64,000 bases of DNA, taken from Clostridium pasteurianum DSM 525 = ATCC 6013. GTDB taxonomy: Bacteria; Bacillota; Clostridia; Clostridiales; Clostridiaceae. Positions 21,430-30,311 of this stretch are shown here, one piece after another. How positions within the stretch are numbered: position 1 is the stretch's first letter; the number at the start of each line of letters is the position of its first letter. The position numbers and the translations under genes were made by a program. The notes under the pieces are model-generated. The model had not been told where the DNA came from and did not search any database. It was given only the letters and a program-made list of their open reading frames with translations. The DNA lies in contig NZ_CP009268.1 of assembly GCF_000807255.1 (NCBI RefSeq), positions 3,006,384-3,070,383 of the forward strand, read 5' to 3'.

Positions 21430-22785
21430 TTACTTCTTAGTTCCTCTTCTTATAACCTGATTAACAGAATTATATGCATCATTTGCTATCATTTCCTGAG
21501 AAATCATAGTACCATTCTCATAGGTCTGTAAGAACACTTTTACTTTATGTCCTACCAGAGAATTTTGATCAATTCTTGTAGTTCCTGCTGGTAGAGTTGG
21601 ATCATTAATATAAGTGGTTTTAGGCTGAATAGTTTCATAAACATCATTTACAATTTTATAAGTTCTATTAGTTAAGCTGTTATTAGCATATATATTAAAA
21701 GTCTCCACTCCATTGTCTGAAATGCCTTCAATATATATTGGAAAATTCAATGTATTTTTGAATTTGTAATCTAAATTACCATAATCCACAGTAGCATCAT
21801 ACCCTAATGGAACATAGGCAGAAGGTATGGTATGGTGTAATCTTTCAGTAGGTTTTATTCCAGATTGTAATATGGCATTATGAAGAGTAGTGGACACCTG
21901 GCATATACCTCCACCAAGTCCCATTCCCGTACTATATCCTATATCTACCGGTGCAGCTTGATAACCTTTTGCCGCGGTTCTCTCACCTACTACTCCATTG
22001 AAGCTAAAAGATTCTCCTGGCATAAGTACTAAACCACTTATAGCTTTTGTAGCTAGTTTTATATTGGTCACTCTTCCTGCACTAGATCTAGAACCATATT
22101 CTGTACTAAAACTAGATATTAATGTATTAATAGTTTGAAGTTTATCTTTAGTTTTATTGGCCTTTATAGTTTCCATATCTGCAGTTATATTTGTATCAGC
22201 TCCAAGAGTACCATCTATAGAAGCTATTATTTTGTTTTTAAGCTCTTGGTCTTTAAGCTTATATCCATCAGAATCATCTGAAATACTAAAACCAGCTCCC
22301 GATTTTGTAATGGTAGCATTTACAGGTTCTCTATCTACATCTTTTTTAATATTGCCTACAAAATTATCTAAGGGTTTTTTATCATAAGTAAATGTAAGTT
22401 TAAAATCCTTTTTAGCAGCATTTTTTATAATTTTATATTTACTATAAATACTACGATTTTTCCCATAATTAAAGGCTTCTTTTACAACTTTATCAGTATC
22501 ATATTGTGCATTTAACTTAGAATAAGCTATACTGTAACTTTTGTCTTGAGCTTGTACATTTACTTTTTTATCTCCTACCACAGCCTGATACTTATCCGAA
22601 ACCATTTTCTTAGCCTGATCTATATTTTTACCAGAAACATCTATACCTTGAATACTTATTCCTGGATAAATAACACCATCAAAGGATTTAACTTTAGAAT
22701 AAATATTATATGACGGTATTGAAACACCTAAAATTATTAATACCGCAAAGACAATGCCTATAATAATTTTATTCTTTTTTTTCAT
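21430..22785 (-). CDS. VanW family protein with peptidoglycan-binding and G5-like domains
   Basis: The 451-residue protein has a Lys-rich N-terminus and one membrane anchor (about residues 6-27). Next come a putative peptidoglycan-binding region with PGISIQGIDVSGK, and a VanW domain with PGESFSFNGVVGERT, GYQAAPVDIG, GGGICQVSTTLHNA and HHTIPSAYVPLGYDATVDYG. The C-terminus resembles a G5 domain. VanW domains occur in clostridial cell-wall proteins; the activity is unknown. GAGGAGA precedes the ATG at 22785, so an in-frame upstream ATG is rejected. It probably acts outside the membrane, at the cell wall. Confidence 0.88.
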   Translation of the reverse strand: MKKKNKIIIGIVFAVLIILGVSIPSYNIYSKVKSFDGVIYPGISIQGIDVSGKNIDQAKKMVSDKYQAVVGDKKVNVQAQDKSYSIAYSKLNAQYDTDKVVKEAFNYGKNRSIYSKYKIIKNAAKKDFKLTFTYDKKPLDNFVGNIKKDVDREPVNATITKSGAGFSISDDSDGYKLKDQELKNKIIASIDGTLGADTNITADMETIKANKTKDKLQTINTLISSFSTEYGSRSSAGRVTNIKLATKAISGLVLMPGESFSFNGVVGERTAAKGYQAAPVDIGYSTGMGLGGGICQVSTTLHNAILQSGIKPTERLHHTIPSAYVPLGYDATVDYGNLDYKFKNTLNFPIYIEGISDNGVETFNIYANNSLTNRTYKIVNDVYETIQPKTTYINDPTLPAGTTRIDQNSLVGHKVKVFLQTYENGTMISQEMIANDAYNSVNQVIRRGTKK

Positions 22786-22989
22786 AATCAATCTCCTCAG
22801 CTTTCTTACTAATATCTTGTTTATTATACTACAAAACAATTTTCATTAATACATTATCCTCTCTTATAATATATTAAATTTTTCTTATACATAGAATAAT
22901 ATTATTAATGTATACTAAAACTAATTAGATATATTTAAGTTCAAAAAATTTATATATTATGATAGAATTATGGCAAAGGAAGTGATGCA

Positions 22990-24021
22990 ATGTATAACGT
23001 TGATAAAATTAAATATTATCTTAATAATATACTTAAAATACCAAGCCCTACTGGTTTTACTTCTAATATAATGGATTATATAAAAGAAGAATTACATCTA
23101 TTAAATGCATTTTATTCCTCTACAAATAAGGGATCATTAATTGTAAAAATAGATGGTGAAAATAAAGATTATGTAAAGACTTTTTCCTGCCATGTAGATA
23201 CTTTAGGAGCAATGGTTAAGGAAATTAAAGCTAAAGGAACTCTTTCTCTCTCTCCCATAGGTGGATTTATGATGAACTCAATTGAAGGTGAAAATTGTAC
23301 TATTGAAACATTAGAGGGTAAAAGTTTTAGCGCTACTATACAAACCATAAAACCCTCCGTACACATTCATAGTGATGCAAGAGATTTAAAAAGAGAGCCA
23401 TCTAATATGGAAGTAGTACTGGATGAAAAAGTTAATACAAAAGATGATGTAGAAAATCTTGGCATAGATGTAGGAGATTTCATCACTTTTGATCCTAGAA
23501 TAAAATTTACAGATAAGGGCTTTATAAAGAGTAGACATCTAGATGATAAGGCAAGTACAGCTATATTACTTTATGCTATAAAATATATTACGGAAAATAA
23601 TTTAGTTCTTCCCTATACTGTAAATTTTTTATTTACTAACCATGAAGAAGTAGGTCATGGCGGCTCCTTTATTCCCGATAATACAAAAGAATTTATTGCA
23701 GTAGATATGGGAGCTCCCGGTTCTGGTCAAAATTCCTCTGAATATACTGTCTGTATTTGTGCAAAAGATTCCTCCGGACCCTATGATTTAGATCTAAGGA
23801 AAAAACTTACTAATACTTGTAAGAGCAAAAATATAGCATATAAAACAGATATATATCCTAATTATGGCTCAGATGCTTCTTCTGCTTTAAGAGCCGGCTA
23901 TGATATAAAAACTGCTTTAATAGGTACTGGTGTATATGCTTCTCACGGTTATGAAAGAACTCATATAGATGGAATACTCTGTACATTGGATTTAATACTA
24001 AACTACTGCATGGAAATTTAG
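22990..24021 (+). CDS. M42 family metallopeptidase
   Basis: The 343-residue protein matches the M42 aminopeptidase/endoglucanase family, cytoplasmic di-metal enzymes that trim peptides. Visible motifs are SPTGF near the N-terminus, FSCHVDTLGAMV (metal His), KSRHLDDKASTAILL (bridging Asp), FLFTNHEEVGHGGS (Glu-Glu) and AVDMGAPGSGQ, then YPNYGSDASSALRAG and the final metal His in GVYASHGYERTH. AAGGAAGTG precedes the ATG. It is monocistronic, with a shared terminator downstream. Confidence 0.93.
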   Translation: MYNVDKIKYYLNNILKIPSPTGFTSNIMDYIKEELHLLNAFYSSTNKGSLIVKIDGENKDYVKTFSCHVDTLGAMVKEIKAKGTLSLSPIGGFMMNSIEGENCTIETLEGKSFSATIQTIKPSVHIHSDARDLKREPSNMEVVLDEKVNTKDDVENLGIDVGDFITFDPRIKFTDKGFIKSRHLDDKASTAILLYAIKYITENNLVLPYTVNFLFTNHEEVGHGGSFIPDNTKEFIAVDMGAPGSGQNSSEYTVCICAKDSSGPYDLDLRKKLTNTCKSKNIAYKTDIYPNYGSDASSALRAGYDIKTALIGTGVYASHGYERTHIDGILCTLDLILNYCMEI

Positions 24022-24047
24022 TATTTGTTATACAAACTTTTAAAATT

Positions 24048-24094
24048 AAAAAGCTATTCCGCATTGCATATATTGTATTGCGAGATAGCTTTTT
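24048..24094. terminator. Convergent terminator hairpin
   Basis: AAAAAGCTAT and ATAGCTTTTT form the base of a long imperfect stem between the convergent peptidase and HD-GYP genes, with T-runs on both strands. It resembles the hairpin at 56217-56263. Confidence 0.75.
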
Positions 24095-24160
24095 ATCCGT
24101 TCCAATTTTCCTTAAACAATTTATTCTTTTAATATTGGATACTTACTTTTACAGGTTGAT

Positions 24161-26131
24161 TCACTGTTGATTTTTATAAAACCTTTTGTATCTAGACTTA
24201 AACTTTCCTATATTCTTAAAAAATACTTCTGTAATATATGGATCAAAATGAGTGCCTGCATCTTTAGCTATAATTTCTATAGAATCCTCAAAAGAGAAAG
24301 CTTTTTTGTAAGGTCTTTTACTTGTTAATGCATCCAGCACATCTGCTATAGCAACTATTCTCGCACTAAGAGGAATTTCTTCACATTTTTTACCCTGAGG
24401 ATAACCTGTACCATTCCACCATTCATGATGCCCTTCTGCTATTTCTATTCCTAGAGTAAATATGCTTCTTCCTCTTTTCTTAAGATTTTCATCTGCTAAT
24501 CTTAAAACTTTTCCTCCATAGGTAGTATGAGTTTTCATTATTTCAAATTCTTCTTCAGTCAATTTTCCCGGTTTTAATAATATATCATCTCTTATAGCTA
24601 CTTTTCCTATATCATGAAGAGGACTAAAACGCTCTATAGAATTTATATATGTCATATCAATAATGTCTTTATATTTATCTTCTTTGGATAGACATTCAGT
24701 TAACATTCTTGAATAAATTTTCATTCTGTTTAAATGCTCGCCTGTTTCCGGATCTCTTTCCTCTGTCAATACAGCCAAAGCTAGGGTAGAACTTATAACC
24801 ATATCTTCCATTAATATGTCTTCTTCTAGACTCAACATAATGCTGTTAGCCACAATTTTAAGAAACTGTATATGCTCTTTTTTATAAACATCCTTCTTAT
24901 TACTTGAAAAAAATATTATTCCTACAGGCTGATTGTGATTTATTAGTGGAAAAGTTATGGACGCTTTTACACCTTCCTCCAATAATATTTTATTATACTC
25001 ACGAACATTTTTCCCTTTTACATATTCTTCCAAATCATTTATAAGTCTTGCTTTATTATCTTTCAGTAATTTTCCTAAGCTTGTACTATCAATTTCCGCC
25101 TTTAACCCAATCATTCTCTTAACCAAATTTTCCTGTTCTTTTGTTGATGCGGCGTAAGAAGCTCTTATTAATTTATTATTATCTTCAATAAGTGCTACAC
25201 CTATGTATGTATAAGGCACATATTCCGAAAAGGAATTGAATATTTTATCCAATATATTACTAAAAGGCACATTTTTACTTAAATCTTCAATTATGTTGAT
25301 AAGACTTTTCAACTTTTCAAATGCATTTTGAACTTCATAAAATAGTGGTTTTAATTCCTCTCCTTTAAATTTTGGTATAGCTAAACTAAGGTCATTAATC
25401 CCAACATTAGTCATTCCTCTATAGAACTGATTCATAGGTAAAAATACATTTATATAAGTCCTTATTATAAACAAAGCCAATATAATTAATATTAATATGC
25501 CTGCAGCAGTTAAAATATTTATATACACTATGGTTTGATTATTATTATACTCTTGAATTAAACTTGCCATATCGTCATTGTATTTTAACAAAAATTGATT
25601 ATTCTCATTGATATATCTAGTAGATTTCAATAAGTTTTCCATATTATTTTCATTACTTAAAATTATTCCTACATGATAGCTGTATTCAGCCCAAAGTTTA
25701 TCATGTTTATTAAATATATTTTTTAATACATCAGGAGGTATACCCTTAAAAGTAAATATTTTATCATCATATTTTATGTATCCCTGTTTTATGAAATTGT
25801 ATTGATTAATATATTCATCTTTTGTATGTTTTAAATCTTGTAATGTTTTATTCATTTTATTCTGTAAAGAATCTCTAGATTCACCATTGCCATTATATAC
25901 ATCTAATAATGACTTAATTTCAAAAATCCTATTAGAATCCTTTGCCATAGTTTGAGTTAATGTAGACTGATTTGAAAGTACTTTAATCAAATTATTACTT
26001 ACATTATTTCTATAGATACTAAAAATTAACAAAGTAAAAAAAGCAATAATGGACAAAAAGAATAATATCACAATTATTGCAGTATGTTCCCTATAAAGTT
26101 TTAAAATAGACTTACTTTTATTTCTATACAT
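24161..26131 (-). CDS. Membrane GAF/HD-GYP signalling protein
   Basis: The 656-residue protein has a membrane segment at about residues 15-37, an extracellular sensor of about 165 residues, a second membrane segment (about 205-230), a HAMP-like linker, a GAF domain (about 280-430) and a C-terminal HD-GYP domain. The latter has SPLHDIGK (HD near 506) and HHEWWNGTGYP (near 575). HD-GYP domains hydrolyse cyclic di-GMP, so it likely lowers cyclic di-GMP in response to an external and an internal signal. AGGAGAG precedes the ATG. It lies 57 bases downstream of the TPM gene and may be co-transcribed with it. Confidence 0.92.
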   Translation of the reverse strand: MYRNKSKSILKLYREHTAIIVILFFLSIIAFFTLLIFSIYRNNVSNNLIKVLSNQSTLTQTMAKDSNRIFEIKSLLDVYNGNGESRDSLQNKMNKTLQDLKHTKDEYINQYNFIKQGYIKYDDKIFTFKGIPPDVLKNIFNKHDKLWAEYSYHVGIILSNENNMENLLKSTRYINENNQFLLKYNDDMASLIQEYNNNQTIVYINILTAAGILILIILALFIIRTYINVFLPMNQFYRGMTNVGINDLSLAIPKFKGEELKPLFYEVQNAFEKLKSLINIIEDLSKNVPFSNILDKIFNSFSEYVPYTYIGVALIEDNNKLIRASYAASTKEQENLVKRMIGLKAEIDSTSLGKLLKDNKARLINDLEEYVKGKNVREYNKILLEEGVKASITFPLINHNQPVGIIFFSSNKKDVYKKEHIQFLKIVANSIMLSLEEDILMEDMVISSTLALAVLTEERDPETGEHLNRMKIYSRMLTECLSKEDKYKDIIDMTYINSIERFSPLHDIGKVAIRDDILLKPGKLTEEEFEIMKTHTTYGGKVLRLADENLKKRGRSIFTLGIEIAEGHHEWWNGTGYPQGKKCEEIPLSARIVAIADVLDALTSKRPYKKAFSFEDSIEIIAKDAGTHFDPYITEVFFKNIGKFKSRYKRFYKNQQ

Positions 26132-26187
26132 TATTTTATACTCTCCTATGTAAAATATATGGAGTTAAGAGTATTAAAAACCACTTA

Positions 26188-26991
26188 TCACCAGCCTCCA
26201 GAAGACCCTCCGCCTCCAGAATCACCTCCGCCAAAGCCGCCAAAATCATTTCCACCTGAAGAACCTCCATTTGAATTTCCAAAACCACTTCCACCGAAAC
26301 CTCCAAAGCCACCAAAGCCTCCGCCTCCAAGGCCGCTCCCACCTCTTGGTCCATTTCTAAAAGATTTTATAATTAAAACTATAAAAACTAATACTGCAAG
26401 TGCAAATGGAACAAATCCCCATATATCATTACTATTTTCATTTTTATTTCTATCTATTTTTGCATTTAAATTTTTATCCAGACTGACATTATAGGACTTT
26501 GCTATATCATCTGCAAATATAGAATAAACATTTTTTATTCCTGTATTAAAATCTCCCTGCTTGAACTTAGGAGCAGCCTCCGAATCCATAACCCTTGCAG
26601 AATAAATATCTGTTATTGTACCTTCAAGTCCCTTTCCAACTTCCACTCTCCATTTCTTATCTTTAATAGAGATAAGTATAAGAAGGCCATTATTTTTATC
26701 TTTTTCGCCTATTCCCCAAGTTCTGAAAAGTTCATTGGCATAGCTTTCTATGTCTCTACCCTCTAGTGAATTTATTATTACAACAACTTCCTGAGCTCCT
26801 GTTTTATTTTCAAGTTCATTGCCAATGGACACAATAGAATTCTTTGTGTCATCATCTATTATATTAACATAATCATTTACATATTTAAGTTTTGTGGGTG
26901 AAAGATCTTGAGGCTTTGCTTCTATATTATATAAAGGTATAATAATTAATAATATTAACGTCGTTAACATTAGACCTATTTTTTTAGCCAT
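26188..26991 (-). CDS. TPM domain (YgcG family) membrane protein
   Basis: The protein of 267 residues has an N-terminal signal segment, a TPM domain (YVNDYVNIIDDDTKNS through GLEGTITDIYSARVM) and one membrane helix (about residues 197-213). A low-complexity Gly/Ser/Phe-rich tail follows, ending in GGSSGGW. TPM proteins pair with LemA, whose gene lies directly upstream, and are thought to work at the membrane in protein quality control or phosphatase roles. A GTG lies 9 bases upstream in frame; the ATG at 26991 is better spaced from AGGGATG. The Gly-rich repeat gives misleading open frames on the other strand. Confidence 0.9.
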   Translation of the reverse strand: MAKKIGLMLTTLILLIIIPLYNIEAKPQDLSPTKLKYVNDYVNIIDDDTKNSIVSIGNELENKTGAQEVVVIINSLEGRDIESYANELFRTWGIGEKDKNNGLLILISIKDKKWRVEVGKGLEGTITDIYSARVMDSEAAPKFKQGDFNTGIKNVYSIFADDIAKSYNVSLDKNLNAKIDRNKNENSNDIWGFVPFALAVLVFIVLIIKSFRNGPRGGSGLGGGGFGGFGGFGGSGFGNSNGGSSGGNDFGGFGGGDSGGGGSSGGW

Positions 26992-27004
26992 ATTATGCAC
27001 ATCC

Positions 27005-27574
27005 CTACTTTGTAAAATCTACTTTTGGGACCTCTGAAGCACCTTCAGCTGCTTTATAGTAAGGTTTGGAAGTAAATCCAAAAATTCTTGCTACAATATT
27101 ACTAGGGAATTTAACTATAGATGTATTATAGGCATTCACAGCATTATTATAATCCTGCCTTGCTACAGAAATTCTATTTTCACTGCCCTCTAGTGCTACT
27201 GATAAATCTCTAAAATTTTGATTAGATTTTAAATCTGGATATCTTTCTACCACAACCAAAAGTCTTGATAAAGACTGTGAAAGTTCACTATCAGCTGTTG
27301 CTTTTTCTTGAATTCCCTGAGCACCACTAAGCTTTGCTCTAGCATTTGCAACATCAGTAAAAATATCTTTTTCTTGTGCAGCATATCCCTTAACTGTAGA
27401 AACAAGATTAGGAATAAGATCAGATCTTCTCTGAAGCTGAGTATCTATATTTGAAGAAGAGCTAATTACTTTTTGATTTAAAGTTGCTATAGAATTATAA
27501 GTACTTGTAACTGGCACAATAATAATTAACGCAATTACTATAACTATTATTATTGTTTTCAAAGTTTTACTCAT
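27005..27574 (-). CDS. LemA family protein
   Basis: The protein of 189 residues has an N-terminal membrane helix (about residues 6-25), then the LemA helical bundle with NQKVISSSSNIDTQLQRRSDLIPNLVSTVKGYA and FTDVANARAKL, and the C-terminal FPSNIVARIFGF and KPYYKA motifs. The role of the family is not settled. It is placed 14 bases before the TPM gene, the usual pairing. The start is uncertain: ATG at 27574 gives a normal N-terminus, while an in-frame TTG lies 18 bases upstream; neither has a strong ribosome binding site. Confidence 0.92.
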   Translation of the reverse strand: MSKTLKTIIIVIVIALIIIVPVTSTYNSIATLNQKVISSSSNIDTQLQRRSDLIPNLVSTVKGYAAQEKDIFTDVANARAKLSGAQGIQEKATADSELSQSLSRLLVVVERYPDLKSNQNFRDLSVALEGSENRISVARQDYNNAVNAYNTSIVKFPSNIVARIFGFTSKPYYKAAEGASEVPKVDFTK

Positions 27575-27678
27575 ATTATATACTATTGACAAAACCTAAA
27601 AAACCATATTGATTTATTTTTAATACAGTTAATAGGCGTCAAATTCTCCTTTCTTTCATTAAATATCTATTATAAATG

Positions 27679-28023
27679 TTAAAATAATGTTCCGTTATAA
27701 CCCCAATCATCAATTTCATGAAAAATCACATATATATTTTCGCCCTCAATATTGAGTTCGTCCTTTAATAGATTACAAATAGCACCTGTGAGATTTTCTT
27801 TACTTTCTCTGCTTACACTGCCGCATATTTTCACTTCTACAACTGCTGCTCTCTCTTTTTTCTCTCCTCTAAAATATAAAGTTTTATTATCATTAAATCC
27901 AACAAATAACCAATCTTCACTTTTCCCAGGTAAAATACTTATAAGTTCTCCCAATTTTTCTTTTATTTTTTCTTTTTTATCCTCTGTAAGTTTTATTGTC
28001 AAATCTGAATTAATATAAGGCAT
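27679..28023 (-). CDS. MIF-family tautomerase-like protein
   Basis: The 114-residue protein starts MPYINSDL, so Met removal would expose Pro as the catalytic base of the tautomerase superfamily. The length and the C-terminal IYVIFHEIDDWGYNG segment match the macrophage migration inhibitory factor/phenylpyruvate tautomerase branch. The substrate in bacteria is unknown. AGGAGTGTT precedes the ATG at 28023; an upstream ATG nine bases away would bury the Pro and is rejected. Confidence 0.85.
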   Translation of the reverse strand: MPYINSDLTIKLTEDKKEKIKEKLGELISILPGKSEDWLFVGFNDNKTLYFRGEKKERAAVVEVKICGSVSRESKENLTGAICNLLKDELNIEGENIYVIFHEIDDWGYNGTLF

Positions 28024-28114
28024 ATATAACACTCCTAACTAAATTTCCACTAGAATTTTTTGCTACTTTCTGACTGTTAAATTAATTATATCATGATATC
28101 AATAAAATTTACAT

Positions 28115-28747
28115 TTATTTATTTTCAAAAGAATTGCATATCTTATTTAATTTTTCAAGTACTATTTTATAACCATCTTTTATAAAATTATTACCTATTA
28201 AATCTTCATAAGTAATACCATTATCTATGTCTAATTTTGAAATTATTTCCATGTTCTCTCCATAAAGTTTTTCTAAAAATATTTCATAATCTATCCTTAC
28301 AGAATCATAATCTCTACAATTCTTATAATCTAACTTTTTTATATCATGATTTATTTTCTCTATAATTCCATATAATTGATATAAATAGCTCATCTCTTTT
28401 AAATTAAAATCATCTGTAAGAAATGCAATAGCCTTTGAATATTGGGTATTTACCGGTATATATATTGGGTATTTATTAACTTCATTGCTTTGAATATTTC
28501 TTATTGACCTTATGCTTTGAAATATGGCAGTACATATATCTAATTGAAGTATATTAGCATATTGGCAGGTATTTTTTTTTCTTATATTAGCTTCTAATTT
28601 TCTACTTTCATTAAATATTTCATTTTGAACTTTTGTACTTTTATTAGTAGTACTTTTAGCTATAAGATAACTGCATATGGCACCAATAAGAGTTCCACCT
28701 ATAATTGCAGTAGCCGAGATAATTTCTCTAAAAAAAATTTTTGGCAT
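28115..28747 (-). CDS. Hypothetical single-TM protein
   Basis: This 210-residue protein is not recognised. It has one N-terminal membrane helix (about residues 6-28, with GGTLIGAICSYLIA), then a charged helical region that is likely cytoplasmic and coiled-coil-prone (NEIFNESRKLEANIRKKN). GGAGTGGAGG precedes the ATG at 28747. It appears to stand alone. The overall shape, a short anchor plus a helical body, resembles many uncharacterised clostridial proteins. Confidence 0.7.
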   Translation of the reverse strand: MPKIFFREIISATAIIGGTLIGAICSYLIAKSTTNKSTKVQNEIFNESRKLEANIRKKNTCQYANILQLDICTAIFQSIRSIRNIQSNEVNKYPIYIPVNTQYSKAIAFLTDDFNLKEMSYLYQLYGIIEKINHDIKKLDYKNCRDYDSVRIDYEIFLEKLYGENMEIISKLDIDNGITYEDLIGNNFIKDGYKIVLEKLNKICNSFENK

Positions 28748-28970
28748 ATTCCTCCACTCCCTTTGCTGCAAATTAAAAATATATTATATACATACTGATT
28801 ATTATATTTTCTTCATTTTTTCAGTTATTATTCAAAAAAATAAATAGAAAACTTTAATATATAAATGCCCAAAAAAGAAAAAACTCTATACTGATAATCA
28901 AATTATATCTGTATAAAGTTTATAATATTATTAAAAAACATACCTTCTCCATAAATTTTTAATTATAAAT

Positions 28971-29585
28971 TTATTTAAGACTTATAATTCGTCTCATAAA
29001 ATTTAAATTATCCTCAATGCATTCAACTATGTATGGATCAAACATTATAGCTTTATTAATTGATATTTCTCTCATGCAAGTTTCGAAATCCATTTCTTTT
29101 CTATAAGGTCTATTAGAAGTCATGGCATCTATAGAATCACATATAGCTATTATTCTTGCTCCTAACGGAATATCCATTTGAGTAAGCTTACTAGGATAGC
29201 CTCTGCCATCCCACCTTTCATGATGGTACAATACCATTTTAGCTATAGGTTTTAATTTTTTAGATTTACTTAAAATATCATATCCTATTTGAGGATGCAT
29301 TTTCATATACTCCCATTCATGTGGAAGTAATTTGCCATGTTTATTAAGTACCTTATCAGGAACACCTATTTTGCCAATATCATGAAGATGTGCAGCTATA
29401 TGCATATTTTCACAATCTACTCTACTTAATCCAAGCTTTTTAGATAATTCATAGGTCAAAAATGCAACTCTTTTAGAATGACCACTTGTATAGATATCTT
29501 TAGCTTCAAGGGCTGTTACTAAACTTTCAATAATATCATGATATATAGACTTTTCTCTAGTTCTAAATAGAACTTCGCTTATCAT
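28971..29585 (-). CDS. HD-GYP domain phosphodiesterase (stand-alone)
   Basis: This 204-residue protein is almost entirely an HD-GYP domain: YTSGHSKRVA, HLHDIGKIGVPD (HD near residue 68), HPQIGYDIL, HHERWDGRGYPSKL and DSIDAMTSNRPYR. It probably hydrolyses cyclic di-GMP. Its start overlaps the end of the DUF2325 gene by 23 bases with its own GAGGAAA site, so the two are translationally coupled. There is no membrane segment, so it is cytoplasmic. A Fur-like box lies upstream of the operon. Confidence 0.93.
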   Translation of the reverse strand: MISEVLFRTREKSIYHDIIESLVTALEAKDIYTSGHSKRVAFLTYELSKKLGLSRVDCENMHIAAHLHDIGKIGVPDKVLNKHGKLLPHEWEYMKMHPQIGYDILSKSKKLKPIAKMVLYHHERWDGRGYPSKLTQMDIPLGARIIAICDSIDAMTSNRPYRKEMDFETCMREISINKAIMFDPYIVECIEDNLNFMRRIISLK

Positions 29586-29874
29586 TAGTTATTTCCTCGA
29601 TACACCTTTGAATAGTCTTCTCCATACAAGTCCAAGATCTTTTACTAAATGCAATTTTCACATCAGATTTTCTAGATTGCTCCTTTATAGTTTGAGAAAG
29701 TTTGTGTCCTACATAATCTACAAAAACTAATACTAAATCTGTCTTTTCAGGTATTTTAATCTTCTTATCACTTTTTTTCCTTCCGCTAACATGTTCTATA
29801 TCCTCAAAACCTCTTTCCGTCAGTTTATCCTTTATGTTGTCTAATCTGTCCCCTCCAACAAGTAAAATACTCAT
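29563..29874 (-). CDS. DUF2325 domain protein
   Basis: This 103-residue protein begins MSILLVGGDRLDNIKDKL, the Gly-rich start typical of DUF2325, and contains TDLVLVFVDYVGHKLSQTIKEQ and the conserved FSKRSWTCMEK. The family's function is unknown. AGGAGGG precedes the ATG. It overlaps the HD-GYP gene, and a 19-bp Fur-box-like palindrome lies 59 bases upstream of its start. This suggests iron-dependent expression of the pair. Confidence 0.85.
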   Translation of the reverse strand: MSILLVGGDRLDNIKDKLTERGFEDIEHVSGRKKSDKKIKIPEKTDLVLVFVDYVGHKLSQTIKEQSRKSDVKIAFSKRSWTCMEKTIQRCIEEITNDKRSSI

Positions 29875-29932
29875 AAAAAACCCTCCTAATAATTATTATT
29901 TAAATTTATTTTAATATTTATAACTCAATCAT

Positions 29933-29951
29933 AATGATATTGATTATCATT
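29933..29951 (-). promoter_or_regulatory. Fur-box-like palindrome
   Basis: AATGATATTGATTATCATT is a perfect 7-5-7 inverted repeat and closely matches the classical Fur box core (TGATAAT-ATTATCA). It sits 59 bases upstream of the DUF2325 start and so probably controls that operon. A PerR or Zur site of similar form cannot be excluded. Confidence 0.65.
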
Positions 29952-30171
29952 TTCATTTTAATATAAAATTTGCTATTTGTAAATATATTATTTCCATCTA
30001 TACATTTTTTTATCAACTTTAATTGTAATTTTATGATAAAAAATTTATATTTATTTTTATTTATAATATATTTTCTAATATTTCATTTATCATAAAATTC
30101 CAAATTGACTTAATCCTAGGTTTATGATATTATAAACTAAATTTTTAATATAGGTTTATATTTTCGGTTGG

Positions 30172-30250
30172 ACAAATAATTTATTTGTTTTCAAGAGATT
30201 GCGACTTTTGGGGTGGAAAGTTATATACTTTCTGCTTTTTTGTCGTTATT
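30172..30250 (+). promoter_or_regulatory. Structured leader of the antiporter gene, possible attenuator
   Basis: The leader contains a palindrome (ACAAATAA-T-TTATTTGT, 30172-30188). Next comes GCGAC/GTCGT pairing (30201-30205 with 30242-30246) that encloses a GAAAGT/ACTTTC hairpin followed by TGCTTTTTT. The last part looks like an intrinsic terminator about 80 bases before the start codon. I do not recognise a known riboswitch consensus. Confidence 0.35.
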
Positions 30251-30311
30251 TTTTATATTGTTAAAATAAATAATCAACATAAAATATTAAAAAATTACAA
30301 GGAGAAGATCT

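Larger units (their letters stand above)
29875..30311. other. Divergent intergenic region with Fur-like box and antiporter leader
   Basis: This 437-base AT-rich region separates the DUF2325 and antiporter genes. It contains the Fur-like palindrome at 29933-29951 and the structured leader at 30172-30250. I see no convincing gene: a short open frame from 30185 starts at TTG with no ribosome binding site and overlaps the antiporter. Confidence 0.6.

Noticed and set aside
26136-26494. Pro-rich and Gly/Val-rich frames over the TPM gene tail
   Set aside because: They are frame shadows of the Gly/Ser/Phe-rich repeat in the TPM protein.
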